DNA of 64,000 bases from Desmodesmus armatus. Taxonomy: Eukaryota; Chlorophyta; Chlorophyceae; Sphaeropleales; Scenedesmaceae. Where the stretch lies: NCBI GenBank assembly GCA_007449985.2, contig VIIQ02000614.1, positions 620,001 to 684,000 of the forward strand, read 5' to 3'. Below are positions 25,106 through 37,500 of the stretch, piece by piece; positions within the stretch are counted from its first letter, which is position 1; each line of letters opens with the position of its first letter. The position numbers were made by a program, and so were the translations under genes. Below the pieces are notes generated by a model, which was given only the letters and a program-made list of their open reading frames with translations, did not search any database and was not told the origin of the DNA.

Positions 25106-25617
25106 TCAACGTCATCAGGATGTCAGCTGGCATGTTGATGTGCACATGTACAGCTTTGAGTGATCGCTTTGCGCATGCTGCCTGCTCCTGAAGGCCTGCA
25201 GCACAGGGCCGCCATGTAGGAAGTATCTTTCCGCAAGAATATTGAAGTTGTTTGTGATTCTGATGTTTACTCTAGTTGTTCGGTGTAGAAGGATTGAGAG
25301 TTGCAAAAGCATGGTTTATACCTTGCCGGTTGTGGCTGGGGCTTGGTAGATGCAGGCCCTGCATGGGTGGGTGCCCAGAGGGGACAATAATGCATGACTG
25401 TGATGGGGGTAGAGGGGTCACTGTTGAGGCTCAATGCATCCCATCCCATCCCTGCATCCCATTCCATCCCATCCCATCCGTGCATCCCACAGGGATAGAG
25501 CCTCCTGTCGAGAGCTCGTTCAACAGGAATGGCACCAGGCAATTTGTTTGGTAAGGTTGTGCCAGTGGTTGCATGGAAGGGCATGGGCTGGCGCGACAGC
25601 AACATGCCATGGCTTCA

Positions 25618-25697
25618 GTCTTGCCGGTTGCTTCACAGCCTGTAGGCCGCATGGGTTGTCTTGCCGGTTGCTTCACAGCCTGTAGGTCACATGGGTT
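25618..25697. repeat. 40-bp tandem duplication
   Basis: Two adjacent 40-bp copies starting GTCTTGCCGGTTGCTTCACA, differing at about three positions. Confidence 0.88.
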
Positions 25698-26119
25698 GTC
25701 TTTGGCAAAACGAATGGGGAGCATGCGAAGAAGCATGTGCACATTGATTTGCATGAAGGATTTGCATGAAGGAACGAGCGCCTTGGGGCCACTACATGGG
25801 TTCAATGGTTGTGTTCCTGATTATGGGATAACATGACAGCCTGCAGGCGGCAGGGACTGAGGTTGGTGCTTGTGTGTGAGGGCCAGGGCCTCCTGTGCAC
25901 CAACGCTGCATTGGTTGATGCGGGATTGAGATAAAAGTGGAAAAGGGCTGCTATGACTTTGCCATTGTACTGTGCTTGATGACAGTGCAGCATTCTTTCC
26001 ATCATCTGCCCTCCTGACGCCCATCTCACACCCCCTCTCACCGGGGCGCCTGCCCCGGAATGTCACGAGTCGACTGCTTATAACAGCAGCGGCCCCAGTA
26101 TGTTACAGGAGCAACCTGC

Positions 26120-26830
26120 TCAACGTGGTGGTATCTGTGGCTGCATGTGGGGGCGAGGACCTGGCGGTAGAAAATGCCATGCCCTCAGTGGTTTGTGTTC
26201 CTGACAGCCTGCAGGCGGCAGGGACTGCAGATGGTGGTTGTATATGGAGGTGAGGGGTCTGCGGGTACCGACGCGTCAGTGATTGTGCGGGACTGTGTTG
26301 CAGACACGCGAGGGGGGGGGGGGGGGAGGGCTGTGGCGTGAATTGACGTGTAGCCGAAAGGCCTTGTGTTAGCACCGTCGCATCAGTGATTGGTGCTGGA
26401 TTGTGATGCAGGCTGCAGTGTCACCAGTTTTGAGTGCTGAGATGACCGTGATGCAGATCAATGCGATGAAGGAGCAGTTGCTGCAGATGATCTGTGGTGG
26501 ATCGCGCTGATCCAGTGAAGTAGTAGTAGCTACAACAGTAGTAGTAGCATTGTGGTATCAGTGGCTGCATGTAGGGGCAAGGACCTATTGGTAGAACATG
26601 CCCTCATTGTTTTGTGGCGTGGACAGCCTGCAGGCAGCAAAAACTGCAGATGGTAGTTGCATGTTGAGGTGAGGGCTCTGTGGGTACCGATGTGCCAGTG
26701 GTCTGCAAAGGACAGTGTTTGCAGACACGGGGGGGGGGGCAGTGCAGCAGATCAACCGGGCTGGTGATCTCTTGTAGTGGTGAGGGCCTCGAGGGCGCCA
26801 ACATGCCAGTGGTTGCACAGGACTGTGTTG
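26120..26830. repeat. Diverged ~430-bp tandem unit
   Basis: Blocks from GTGGTATCTGTGGCTGCATG (about 26127) and GTGGTATCAGTGGCTGCATG (about 26552) share GACAGCCTGCAGGC, a GGTACCGA segment and a GCAGACACG plus poly-G end. Partial copies extend to about 25835 on the left and about 26830 on the right. Confidence 0.7.
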
Positions 26831-27336
26831 CTGACTGGGCAGACAGCTGACATGTCCCAAAGCCATTGTGGCACAGTACATGCCTTGATCAAGGCATCCA
26901 CAACCTGCTGGCGTCAGCAGCTGGAGTGTATAGTTGGATGTGTGGGAGCAGTTGTGGTTGCATGCAGGTGAATTGAGGAAGACTATTTTGGTGCATGCAG
27001 GCAAGTTCGAGGTTGTGGGATGCAAGGGAGCAGGTGATCAACCGCAACGTGGGCCCCAGTGGGTGCCAGGGAGCAGGTGATCAACCGCCTTGTGGGCCCA
27101 AGGTATGAGTCAGATTTGCCAAATGAGAGCGCTTGTGACTATACAAGAGAGGTTACCCAAACCATCGCTGTCTTCATGTACTTGGAAGTGATTCAACAGA
27201 CCTTGGACCATAACCTCGGATCAACCGCTGGTCCAACAATGAGCAACGACTGCAACCGTCACCGCTCCTTGTATCCGTGCTTCCTCGTGTGCATTCATAT
27301 CTTTAGCAGTGCAGTGTTGCAGCGCATATCAGCGAA

Positions 27337-28740
27337 ATGAGCGCCGTCGTCGACTTCAGTGACGCAGCGGCAGTGCGCGAGCTCGCTGCTGTGAGTGAGC
27401 GCCTGGTGTGTCTGGAGTTTCCTGAGGGACTCGGCTTGCTCTACTGCCACACCTTCTTGCTGACCTTCAGTTCTACAGTCCTGCGCAACGTCCTAGAAGA
27501 CACCCAGCAGCAGGGCCAAGTTTGCTCCATCCCTTTGGCAGGTGACAGCGACATCAGTGTGTGGAAGCTTGCCCTTGGCCTGTTCTACCGCCTCAAGACT
27601 GCCACCATCACCTTGCACAACGCACAGGGGCTGCTGCTGCTGGCAGACAAATACAACATGGAATGCATCACAGGTTCGTGCCACGGTGCAGGGTTGAGCG
27701 TTGTTCGTTGCCCCACCCCAGCCCCTCCTCAGCTTCAGTTGGAGGGGGGAGGTCACCGTATAGTGACTTGACACGCAGTAAAGCTGGCAAGCCACACACT
27801 GTGAAGAAACCACTGTGATGACATGCACTGTTGAGAATTTGTGCAGCCAACCTAGGCTGCATCTAGACATCTGCTGTACACAACTCAGTCGTGGCGACTG
27901 CCACGGAGTTCAACTCAAGTTGTGGCATCACCAGCTAGCGACCGCCAGTGGTACAAACACTCAGCCGGGCAAGCCGGGCAATGATATGACAGTCCTTGGA
28001 ACCAGGGAGCTGGCTTGGACCCCAACCCTTCCTGAGCTTCTCTCTTCTCTGGTTGTGCTTGTGTCATGTCACTGACATGTTGCTGACTGAAGTGCGGGGC
28101 ACTTGAATTTGACTTAATTGGGGCGGGTGGATTGTGAGTTGCAAACTTGGAGATCGAACCTCGTGGCCAAACGTCCCTTGGTGGGCCTGTATGGGCCCAG
28201 GGCATTGGGTGTACTTTCAAGGCGTCCGCAATTATGCCTTTGAGGTCCTTCAAACTGTTCACTGCTTTTGATTCTTGCAATGCAGCTGAGGTGCAGAAGT
28301 TCCTGATGAGCAAGGACATACCAGCAGCAGACAGCAGACTGAAGGACAGCCTCACTCCCGCGACAATCAGCACCTGGCTGCCAGTATTCAGCAAGTGTGG
28401 GCTGGAGCAGCAGGTGCAGGTGTGCATTGACTACATCGTCAGCCAGGAGACACATGTGGATGTTGATGTAACCAGCCTCCAGCCCGCCCATGCCAACATG
28501 CTGCTAACAGCCCTGCAGCGCAAACTGAGCAAAGCCAACAGCGACAACAGACAGGCCCACAGCAGGATCAGTACAGCCCAGAGTCAGAGGGACAAGGCGT
28601 TTAAGCTCTGCGGCACTGCTGGCAGCCGCGGCCTTTGGATCAATAAATGCTCTGCATGCGGTAAAAGCTGGATTGGTAGTGCTACGGGCTGCTGCAGCAG
28701 GTCCCCCACCAGTGTTTACTTGTCGCTCGACCAGATATGA
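27337..28740 (+). CDS. BTB/POZ-domain protein, 2 exons
   Basis: Likely a CUL3-type ubiquitin ligase adaptor or another BTB dimerising protein. Exon 27337-27673 joins exon 28286-28740 in phase 1, giving 263 residues. The BTB core is in exon 1: FLLTFSSTVLRNVLED, then LGLFYRLKTATITLHNAQGL and LLLADKYNMECI, the usual last BTB helices, which continue across the splice as AEVQKFLMSKDIP. The middle is helical and polar. The C-terminus has a cysteine cluster, KCSACGKSW followed by GCC, which may bind metal. ATG 27337 follows a short untranslated stretch. Single BTB domain with no kelch or MATH partner; substrate unknown. Confidence 0.85.
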
Positions 28741-28797
28741 GTCCAAGGAAGACCCATTGTTGGTGGCTCAGCTGCCGTTGGTGTGTTGGACAGATGT

Positions 28798-28850
28798 CAT
28801 GCGGACATGCATGATGCGGACTCTGCATGTCGGACATGCATGTCCGCATG
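28798..28850. repeat. Perfect 16-bp inverted repeat 3' of the BTB gene
   Basis: CATGCGGACATGCATG at 28798-28813 and its exact reverse complement at 28835-28850, with a 21-nt loop. It lies 58 nt past the BTB stop codon, so it would fold in the 3' untranslated region if transcribed. Confidence 0.85.
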
Positions 28851-30486
28851 TGTGACTGCGTTTGAAGCGTTTTGACTGGGTGTGTGTAAGTGATTCATGG
28901 TGTGTGCAGCTCTTTCAAGACTCCAACACATGCTTGAATGCATCATTCCAGAAGGCAGCCAAATATGGTGTGTTTTTGAACCAAGATCACACAGCTTGAT
29001 TGACAAGGCCGCCTTCAGTACAGGTACTTGGCACAAGGTCTTATTTTGATCCTTGAGAAACACTCCATCTGCTTGAACACGTGATTGCATGCTGAAGACA
29101 ATCACAACAGTGGTTTGTGTGAAGCAGCAGAATTTGCACAAGCAGGCAGCAAGATAGACACTGTCAGTGAGTTGACTTGAGGAGAGCCAAACACAACTGC
29201 TAGACTCTATGGCTGCAAGTGAGCAACAACGCAGCACTGCTGTGTAGCATAAATCCTGCACCTGCAGCTTGGGTCTTCACCATCAAAGTCCAGGGTGGAA
29301 CCCTGCACTTTGACACCATTGACATACATGAAATATATTGTGGGTTCTGAAACAAGTGCTTTACATGCCTTGAGCTTGAGGCAAGAGCTGTGACTGGAGT
29401 GTACCACATCTGCCAGCTGCAAGTGGGACTGACTGGGTTGTGTTGTGGCTGTACATGGCAAGTGCCACTACACTACAGTATAGAACGTCTAACGCTCAGC
29501 TGGCGTCAGTGCGGCATCGACCTCTGCTGGGGGGGGGGGGGGGGGGGGGCTTGCCAGCTGAGGGATCTGCGTGTGCTCTGTGCAAAAATCTCAGCGGCCG
29601 TCATGGCAAGCGTTGTATGCCCCTCAACCAGTTTCCAGCGTCGCAGCAATTTTGCACAGACAAATGGCTCAGAGCAGCAGCACGGATACACTGCTTGCTG
29701 CTGCATGGGCACTGTGTTCTGCAGACCAGCTGAAGGACGTGGGGCATGCTGTGCAATGTGTAATGCTATACAAGCTGTCTTTTGCTCTGTATCCAGCCGC
29801 TGGGTTCCCCTCCTAGGAGGGGAATGGCCTGCCTTGGTCGCATTCGTCACAGGGCCTTGTGCAGATCATGATAGATCCCGTGCAGGTGATCGCATGGAGT
29901 AACGTAAATTAATTTTTCCAAGTAACGATAATGGGTTGAAGAAGCGGTGGGCCGCTGCGACCCGGGATGAGTCTGACACGTGGTGGTGACCAGCCGAGTG
30001 ACAGTCTTCGGATGGACCCTTGAAACCTTTCAAGCGTCTATTACGTGCTACGTGACTATAATTCTTGCATTTATCCTGCTGCTGCTGCTGCTGCTGCACT
30101 TCGTTGCACACAGTACTGCACCATTGACATGCTTCCCTTTCACTTCAATAATGGTCAAAGAAGATACATCTACTGAAATCACGTACTTTGTACTGATATG
30201 CAGGACTAACGTCGCAGAGAAAAACTTCGGTGTACTACCTTAAAAATACTAGCAACCAGCTGCGATATCACCGAACTAACACCTTCAGCATAAACAACAG
30301 CCAATTTCAAGACTTTTGTCAGTAGGATGCTCAATCGCACTCCCCAGCGATCAGCTTCAACTTCGTCTGCTCGATCAATGCCGCGCTGCTGTGATAGCGA
30401 TGTGATTTTGTCTTCTTTGACGATCAAACAAAAGCTTGGACCGGGTCTGGTCAGCAACCGGCGACTTGTTCCTTCCGTATTGACCT

Positions 30487-30523
30487 CCCCCCCCCCCCCC
30501 CCCTGCCCGGGGGGGGGGGGGGG
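30487..30523. repeat. C17/G15 inverted homopolymer
   Basis: A run of 17 C, then TGCCC, then 15 G. The two arms are complementary and would form a very stable GC hairpin. Run lengths may not be exact in the assembly. Confidence 0.8.
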
Positions 30524-31587
30524 TGTCCTGACCGGCTCATCAGCATCTTCCTCTAAAGAGGTCGATGCAACAGTGTATAGTATGTATCTATAGCAGGTTC
30601 AAGGTTGCTTCGTCATGCATGCTGTTTGAGCATATTTCAACCTGTCTGTTTGGCATTGAGCCATCACAGTGTTTTGACAGGCCTGCTCCAGTACAGATGT
30701 GCAGATGTGTGGCCCCAACCTGACTGGACATCTGTAGTGTCAGGTATGTTGGTGAGGTTGCCACAGCACGTTTTGAGGCGTGTTACACTGTAACTGCAAC
30801 CCAGACAATGTTTGCTGTTGCAACACCAGTGGTGTGTCGCACACAAGCAACAGCTGCGGTGTCAAATACACTGTGCTGGGCAACTTGACTCAAGTCAATG
30901 TCAAATCCACGTTGACCCTCTCCTTGCTCCCACAGATGCATCATGCTGACGTAACTGCATACACAGCCGGCAGAGCAGACACAGAAACAAATGTCAGCTT
31001 CAAACATTGGTTGTAAAGAGTTCTGTACATGCACATGAACAAAGGAGCACTGACCTTACCGGGCAGGTCAAACAGCAACTGCGCCATCATTCAAAACGTG
31101 AAATTTGTGAGGTCGAGGCAAGGCTGTCAGGCCGCAATACCCGATAGGCTGGGTCAGCCTGCAGCCTAGGCACACTGTGCACATGGTCCAATGGATTGAG
31201 TCAGCCTACACATTGTGAATATCCAACCGGCTTGACAACGCACCTTGCCATGGACAGCCGAGTGTGAGGGTGGCAAGGGAGGGCGCCACTAGCCATGTCC
31301 CATGACCGGCCAGTGATGAACAGTCAAGAGCCGACAAAACTAGGGACAGAGAGCAGCACAGCCCACGCGGGGCTCTTGTGCAGAATGACTGTAGCAGTGC
31401 CTTTCACGCCTGCAGTTGCAGGCTGATGCTTTGCAGGTGTCGCACAGGACGGTCCCTGGCTGTGGTGTGTAGCAGTCCTGGCTGAGGGGCGATCCAGCAG
31501 GTGAAGCAAGGTCCTTCGAGATCACAGGGGAGGACCGGAGCGATAGGGGTTGCGTGCGGAGGGTGCACCACACAGTGCCTGAGGTAC

Positions 31588-34500
31588 TCAGCTGGGCTGC
31601 ACCCAGACGAACTCCTCGATGTATGTTGAGTGGCCGTCAGGACCCTCCACAGGGCGTGCTGAGCAGCTGCGGGGGCAGGAATACACCACAATGGTGCCCC
31701 TGTGTGCAGCAGGCCAGAGGGGAGGGGGGGGGGGCATGACAAGGTTTGGCACAAGGCACAACCAGGGCCAGTAACTCATGCAGATGCCCCTGCCCAACAG
31801 CTGCGGTTATCACATACAGTGCGCACCACTGGCAGGCTGGATGCTGTGCCCAAGCGTAGCTCAACCCGTTTGAGTGCGACGCCCGGTTGCGGTGACCGCA
31901 ACGCTACAATCAGCGCCTGCCGTGTGACAGTACAGTCAGCCTGTGCTCACCAGTCAGGTGAGTTAGGGTCCTCCACATCCAACTCCATAAGGGACAGCAG
32001 CTGGGGCATCACCTGCACACATGCAGCAACAACAACCTGTTGTAACACCATGCACAAGAACATCCACTGTGATGACCAGTGGAGCTACTCTGCCGTGTGA
32101 TTTATCTACCCAGAGTATCCATCCGCCAGCACATGCATGCCTGTGTCAGCTGCCACAATAGAAGGAGTGAGATGATTAGAGGAGGTGGTGGTGTGTCTGG
32201 TCTCTACGGAAGGGTGCCGCTGCGGGTAGCAGCAGCAACCAGCATGTGCAGAGTGTCCAGTTTGATGTGCCCCATGTTAAATACCGCGGCCACCTGGAAG
32301 GGGTGACAGTAGTGAGTGTATGGGGGCGACCTTGTCACTATACTATTTGGCGGGCAGGGGCGGGGGGGGGGGGGGTACAACCAGTCTACCCCACTGGCAG
32401 GAGGGAGACAGCTGCTTGCTTACAACACATGTGCTTGGCAGCTCGCTGCCACAGGCCAACATGATGCAAAAGCTGATAGCCGGTGCAAACGCTGCATAGC
32501 CGGCGCCTGCCATGCAACCAGACAACCAGCACAAAATCTGATTGCAACAAGGAAACACAATGAGAAACATCACAGAGACACTCAGATATGAGAAAGCGGC
32601 GCCATTGCTGCCGCATCTTCCTACCATTTGAGCCCCTCTGTGTGCTTCCTGTTTCTGTGGTTCCTGTTACTATCACACTGACACTGCAAGCGTCACGTAC
32701 ACACCTCTGCCAACACTCCATCAACCATCAACAATGGCACATGCGAATGCCACACATGCATAGCCAAACGAGAGAACACTACATGCTGCACACTGCTGCT
32801 GGCATCAGGGTGTAAGAATGACTTGTCCACATGGTGTGTTCAGGTCAAAGTGAAGAATACAACATCCATCACATGCCAGGTGCAGCAGTGCCTATACAGA
32901 TCCCCAACTTCTCAACACCTCAGCACATTCAAATGCGATCCGCACGGACGGACGCAAAGCGCAGCACGACAAAGCCAACCTGGCGCCCATCCCAATCTTC
33001 TATGGATCAGCTTTGGTGTAGAGCCCGACACATCGCCAGCCCCGCCAACTGCCCTGGTGACTGCCAACACACAGGTGTTGCCCGGCAGCACAACCCACCA
33101 CCCTGCAACACAACCCCCAGCTTGCGGTAAAGGCTGCCAGCCCTCAAGCTAACGCGTCCTCTGCCCCCCCCCACACACACAAAAGACAACCCAACACCCA
33201 ATAAAAAAAACCCGATGACAAAGCTTTTGGTCAAGTGGTGCAAGCCATACCTGAAATTCAAACTGGCGCTCAGTCCCGCAGTGCGGGCATGCTGGCACAG
33301 CCCCCGGTGACGGCCTGTGCGTGTGTGACGGCCACAGGGGAGTAGCCCCCGCCTGGAAGCAGTATCGCAGGCACTGCTCCGGCGCACGTGCTGCACGGGC
33401 TTGGAACGCCTGATGCAGGGAGGCAGCAGCAGCAGGCAAGACTCAGGTGGCTGGGGCGAACGTCTGACCAGCACGCTTGCTGGTGATCATCGGGTGGGTG
33501 CACCGTGATGACTACACCCCTACTGCTGGTTTTGCTGGCACTGCAAACACCTGTTGTGCCCGCCCCTGCTATCTCCATCGATACAAGAACTAATTTCACC
33601 AGCCCAGCTCCTTGCACTACAAGGAAAAAGTGCTGTCACTCTACCCCGCTGCTGCTCTCACCGCGAATGCTAGTCGTGCCGGTCCCGCTGCCCCCTCCAG
33701 GTCGTCCACGATGCTTGCAGGCAGCTCCTGCTCATCATACTCCCCCTCATCAGCAACACGCGCATTGTACGCAGCCAGCAGCCTGCGGTGGAGTGCAACA
33801 CAGCAGCATGCAGCACGTGGGTCAGCATGCCATGGACTTGCACAAACCTTATGGAAGGACGCACCCATCAGACACAAGCACTGTGCTCAGCAAGCAGCTT
33901 AGGATGGGAGGGGGGGGGGGGTGAACCAGACAACAGGCGGCAACAACAGGTCAGAAGTTGGCAGCTCCTGCTCGTCATACTCCCCCTCATCAGCAACACG
34001 CGCATTGTACGCAGCCAGCAGCCTGGAGGGGGGGGGGGTGAAGTGGGAGACAGCAGCAGGCAGGGCAGCACATAAGTCAGCATGCCATGAGGTTGACCAG
34101 GATCATTATCCAGTAGTACCAGAAAACTTACGGGTGCCAGGCCAGAAGTACAGATTGAGTCAACAGTTCCTGCTGGCTTGCGATCTGGAGTGCTGGACCG
34201 TGCACCTGTGCGTCAACATCGACACAACAGGCAGCCACACTTCCAACAAAACAGCCTTACACCAGAGACACGCCTCAACCCTACTGCAGCCGGCGCCCAA
34301 CCAGCCCACCCCCTCCCCCCAAACACCAGTATGCAAGCAGCACTGTGGGGTCAGCTGTGGTTTGATGGTCTGCCCAAATTAGATGGCCTGCTGGCATGGG
34401 AGGACCCCTGCCGGCCTCGGCTGTGCCCACCCTGTTACCTCATGGGTGCTGAATCAGTACTAGCGGGGAAGTCAAACAGTACTCTTGAAGATTCCCCTGT

Positions 34501-37500
34501 AGTGCTGCATCCTGCAGATGTGAGGGAACCTGGGCACCACAAACAGCCCTACCCTCGAGACAATCACAACCCTTACTGCAACCCATGCCCAATCGCCCCC
34601 CCCACCAGTATCCAAGCAGCAGTGTGGGGTCAGGTGGTCTCATGCAACCTGCCGTAGCTACATGGCCTGCTAGCACAGCAGAACCCCAGCCGGCCCTGGC
34701 TGTGCGCGTCCTGCTACCTCATGGGTGCTGAATCAGTACTAACAGGGCAGTCAACTGTGGGTTTGATCATCCCATGTTAGTGCTAGATCCTGCACCTGTG
34801 AGTCATCATGGACCCACAAGCAGCCGTAACCCCAAGACACTCCCCACCCCTACTGCAACCCATGCCCAATCACCCCAAGCACCAGTGTGCAAGCAGCAGT
34901 TTGGGTCAGCGGGTTTGATGCATCCTGCCGTAGCCATACAGATGCATGGTTGCCGGCCCCTACCGGCCTTGGCTTTGAGCGTCCTGTCGTCTCATGGGTG
35001 CTGAATCAGTACTAGCACGGCAGTCAACTTGGGCTTGATCATCCCATGCTAGTGCTGGATCCTGCACCTGTGAGTCCACCTGGCCACCACAACAGCCACA
35101 GAACTCAAGACAGTCCCAACCCCTCCTGCAACCTGTGGGTGTAAGTGGGGTCCGACAGTTGGGTTGAGAGTCCCCCCCCACCCCCCACTCCCTCCCCCCC
35201 TCCAAAACACCACCACTACTCGTGTTACCCCACCCCTCCAAAAAACCACACCACCACCACTCGCCACCACCACCCATCACCCAGTACTTAGGTCGTCAGA
35301 CTATACCAAATCCCTGTTTGTAATCAAAGTCGTGATGTGCTGCCCCCAACCGCGCCACAAGCACCACAAGGCGGGACTCACTGTTTTACAAGCTGGGTAC
35401 AGCCCAGCTTACACTTCACACTCACAGTCATCCCCCACCCCACCCCACCGCCCACCACCCCCACCACCACCCACTACCGTCGCCGCCCCGCACCACCCTC
35501 ACCCCAGCACTACAGCGGTGGCATCCACCATGTTTTTCTTCGAGACATCAAGCAGACTTGATGTGCCACGCAAGTTCGTGACATCAGCAGACTTGATGTG
35601 CCACGCAAGAACACAAGCTGGTGTCACAGCCTGCAGGTGCTGGGTTGAAAACCTCCTCACCCTGTGCACACCACCTCCCCCCAAAACACAGTCGACCGTA
35701 TCTACCAGCTGCCCCAATTGTCAACACCCTCACCCCCAGCACTAGCAGCGGTGGCATCCACCATGTCCTGTTTGATGACGTCAAGCAGCGTTTGACAACA
35801 TCAAGGAGGACAAGCTGGGCATCACAGCACAGGTGCTGGCAAAGAACCTCATCAACCTCCTCCCCCCCCCCCAAAAAAACAGACACACTCCCCCCCACCC
35901 CCCACCAGCCCATTTCAACACCCCACTGCTACCCGCAACAAACCCCACCCACCAACCCTCACGCCAGACACACCCTCATCACCACCTACCCTGTGCCGCC
36001 CGCCTTGTGCTTGTTAGTGACTGCGGACGTGAACGTACTCACATCAACAAAGGCAAGGTGGTCGTCACAGCACAGGTGCTGAGGACTGCCCATGTTTCCC
36101 CCCCCCCCCCCCTGCCCGGCACCTGCGACACGACATCCACTATGTCCTTGTTGGTGAACTCAAGCAATCAACGTGATCGAGTTCAGTAACAAAGACAGCA
36201 TGGACATCACAGCGGGTGTGCCAATGACATGAAACCCCCCTCCCCCACACCAGCGTCAACCCTGACCAGGTCACCATCATTGCCACACCTCACCGGCATT
36301 CCCCCCCCTCTGACACTGCAGCCCCCCTCACCCCCATACTTCCACCCCGATACCCACCATGTCCTGGTTGGCGAACCAAGCATGCATACACACACAACCT
36401 GGAAATCGTCAGCCACCGACAGGGTGACATGACAGCGGGTCACCATCAGCAAACCCCGCTCGCCTTCCCCCCCACACTACGTTCCCCTGACCACCGCCAC
36501 CACTGCCCCCCCCCCCCCCCCCGAACACACACCACCCACACCTTGACACTGTTAGTCCACCGCACCATGGCATCCACTATGTCCTTGTTGTTCGTCTCAA
36601 GCGCGCAGAGCTCATGAGGACGTTCAACAACGTCAAGGTGGACATCACGCGGGAGCGCCATCGGCAACCCCCCCCCTCCCCACTCTGACACCGTCAGCCC
36701 CCCCCCCCCAAACACCTGCACCACAGCATCCACTACGTCCTTGTGAATGGACTCAACCTGCAGGACAAATATGGCCCGATCAAAAGGACAGGTGGACACC
36801 ACAGTGGATGTGCCAGCTTCCAGCCCCGCTCAACCTCCCACCAACACACCACCTCACACCCCTGACCACCACATCGATGCCACACCTCACCGCACCTCCC
36901 CCACACCCCTTGCCACCGCCAACCCCCTCAACCATCACCTGCACCACGGCATCCACTATGTCCTTGTGAATGGACTCCCGCATAAAAGCGAGGAATGCTT
37001 TCAAAAGGACAAGGTGGACATCAAAGTGGATGTGCCAGCTGCAAATCCCGCCCTCCCTTACACTACGTTCACCCCTGACCACCGCCACACCTCCCCCCCC
37101 CCCCCCCCCCCGACACACGCTCACACACACCTTGATACTATTAGCCCATCGGCATTATGGCATCCACTATGTCCTTGTTGAAGGTCTCAAGCACGCAGAG
37201 CTCATGAAGACTTTCAACAACGTCAAGGTGGACAACACAGCGGGTGTGCCAGTGGCAAGACCCCCCTCCCCTCCCCCAACACATTCACCCCTGAAAAGCC
37301 CACGTAAAATCCCCACGTAAAAACCCCACAATTACTGCTACACCTCGCCCTGACCCCCCTTCCCACTCCTTGACACTGCCAGCCCCCCTCGCCCGGCACC
37401 TGCACCACGGCACCCACTATGTCCTTGTTGGCACACAGGCTTAGTTTGCGCACAACAAGAACAAGATGGACATCACAGCGGATGTGCCACTTGCAAGCCT

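Larger units (their letters stand above)
24319..27336. other. Gene-free interval made largely of tandem duplications
   Basis: No gene recognised. Holds a 69-bp duplication (24587-24655, 24656-24724), an 18-bp unit repeated nearly five times (24764-24848), a TTGG tract (about 25031-25105), a CATCC tract (about 25434-25490), a 40-bp duplication (25618-25657, 25658-25697) and a 32-bp duplication (27025-27056, 27068-27099). A larger ~430-bp unit starts near 26120 and 26550. Segments around 24470-24590 and 24875-25030 are also diverged copies of one another. Confidence 0.7.
28741..31587. other. Gene-free interval between BTB and PDCD2L genes
   Basis: No gene recognised on either strand. TGTAA at about 28885 could be the BTB polyadenylation signal. 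Contains a 16-bp hairpin (28798-28850), a TAGAACGTCTAACGC segment (29481-29528) shared with 19547-19595, a G20-like run (about 29530-29550), a short CTG run (about 30078) and a C17/G15 inverted homopolymer (30487-30523). Confidence 0.45.

Noticed and set aside
32240..32310. Minus-strand segment GHIKLDTLHMLVAAAT as an extra PDCD2L exon
   Set aside because: FEFQ joins VMPQLL directly in phase and as in the family; no room for an insertion.
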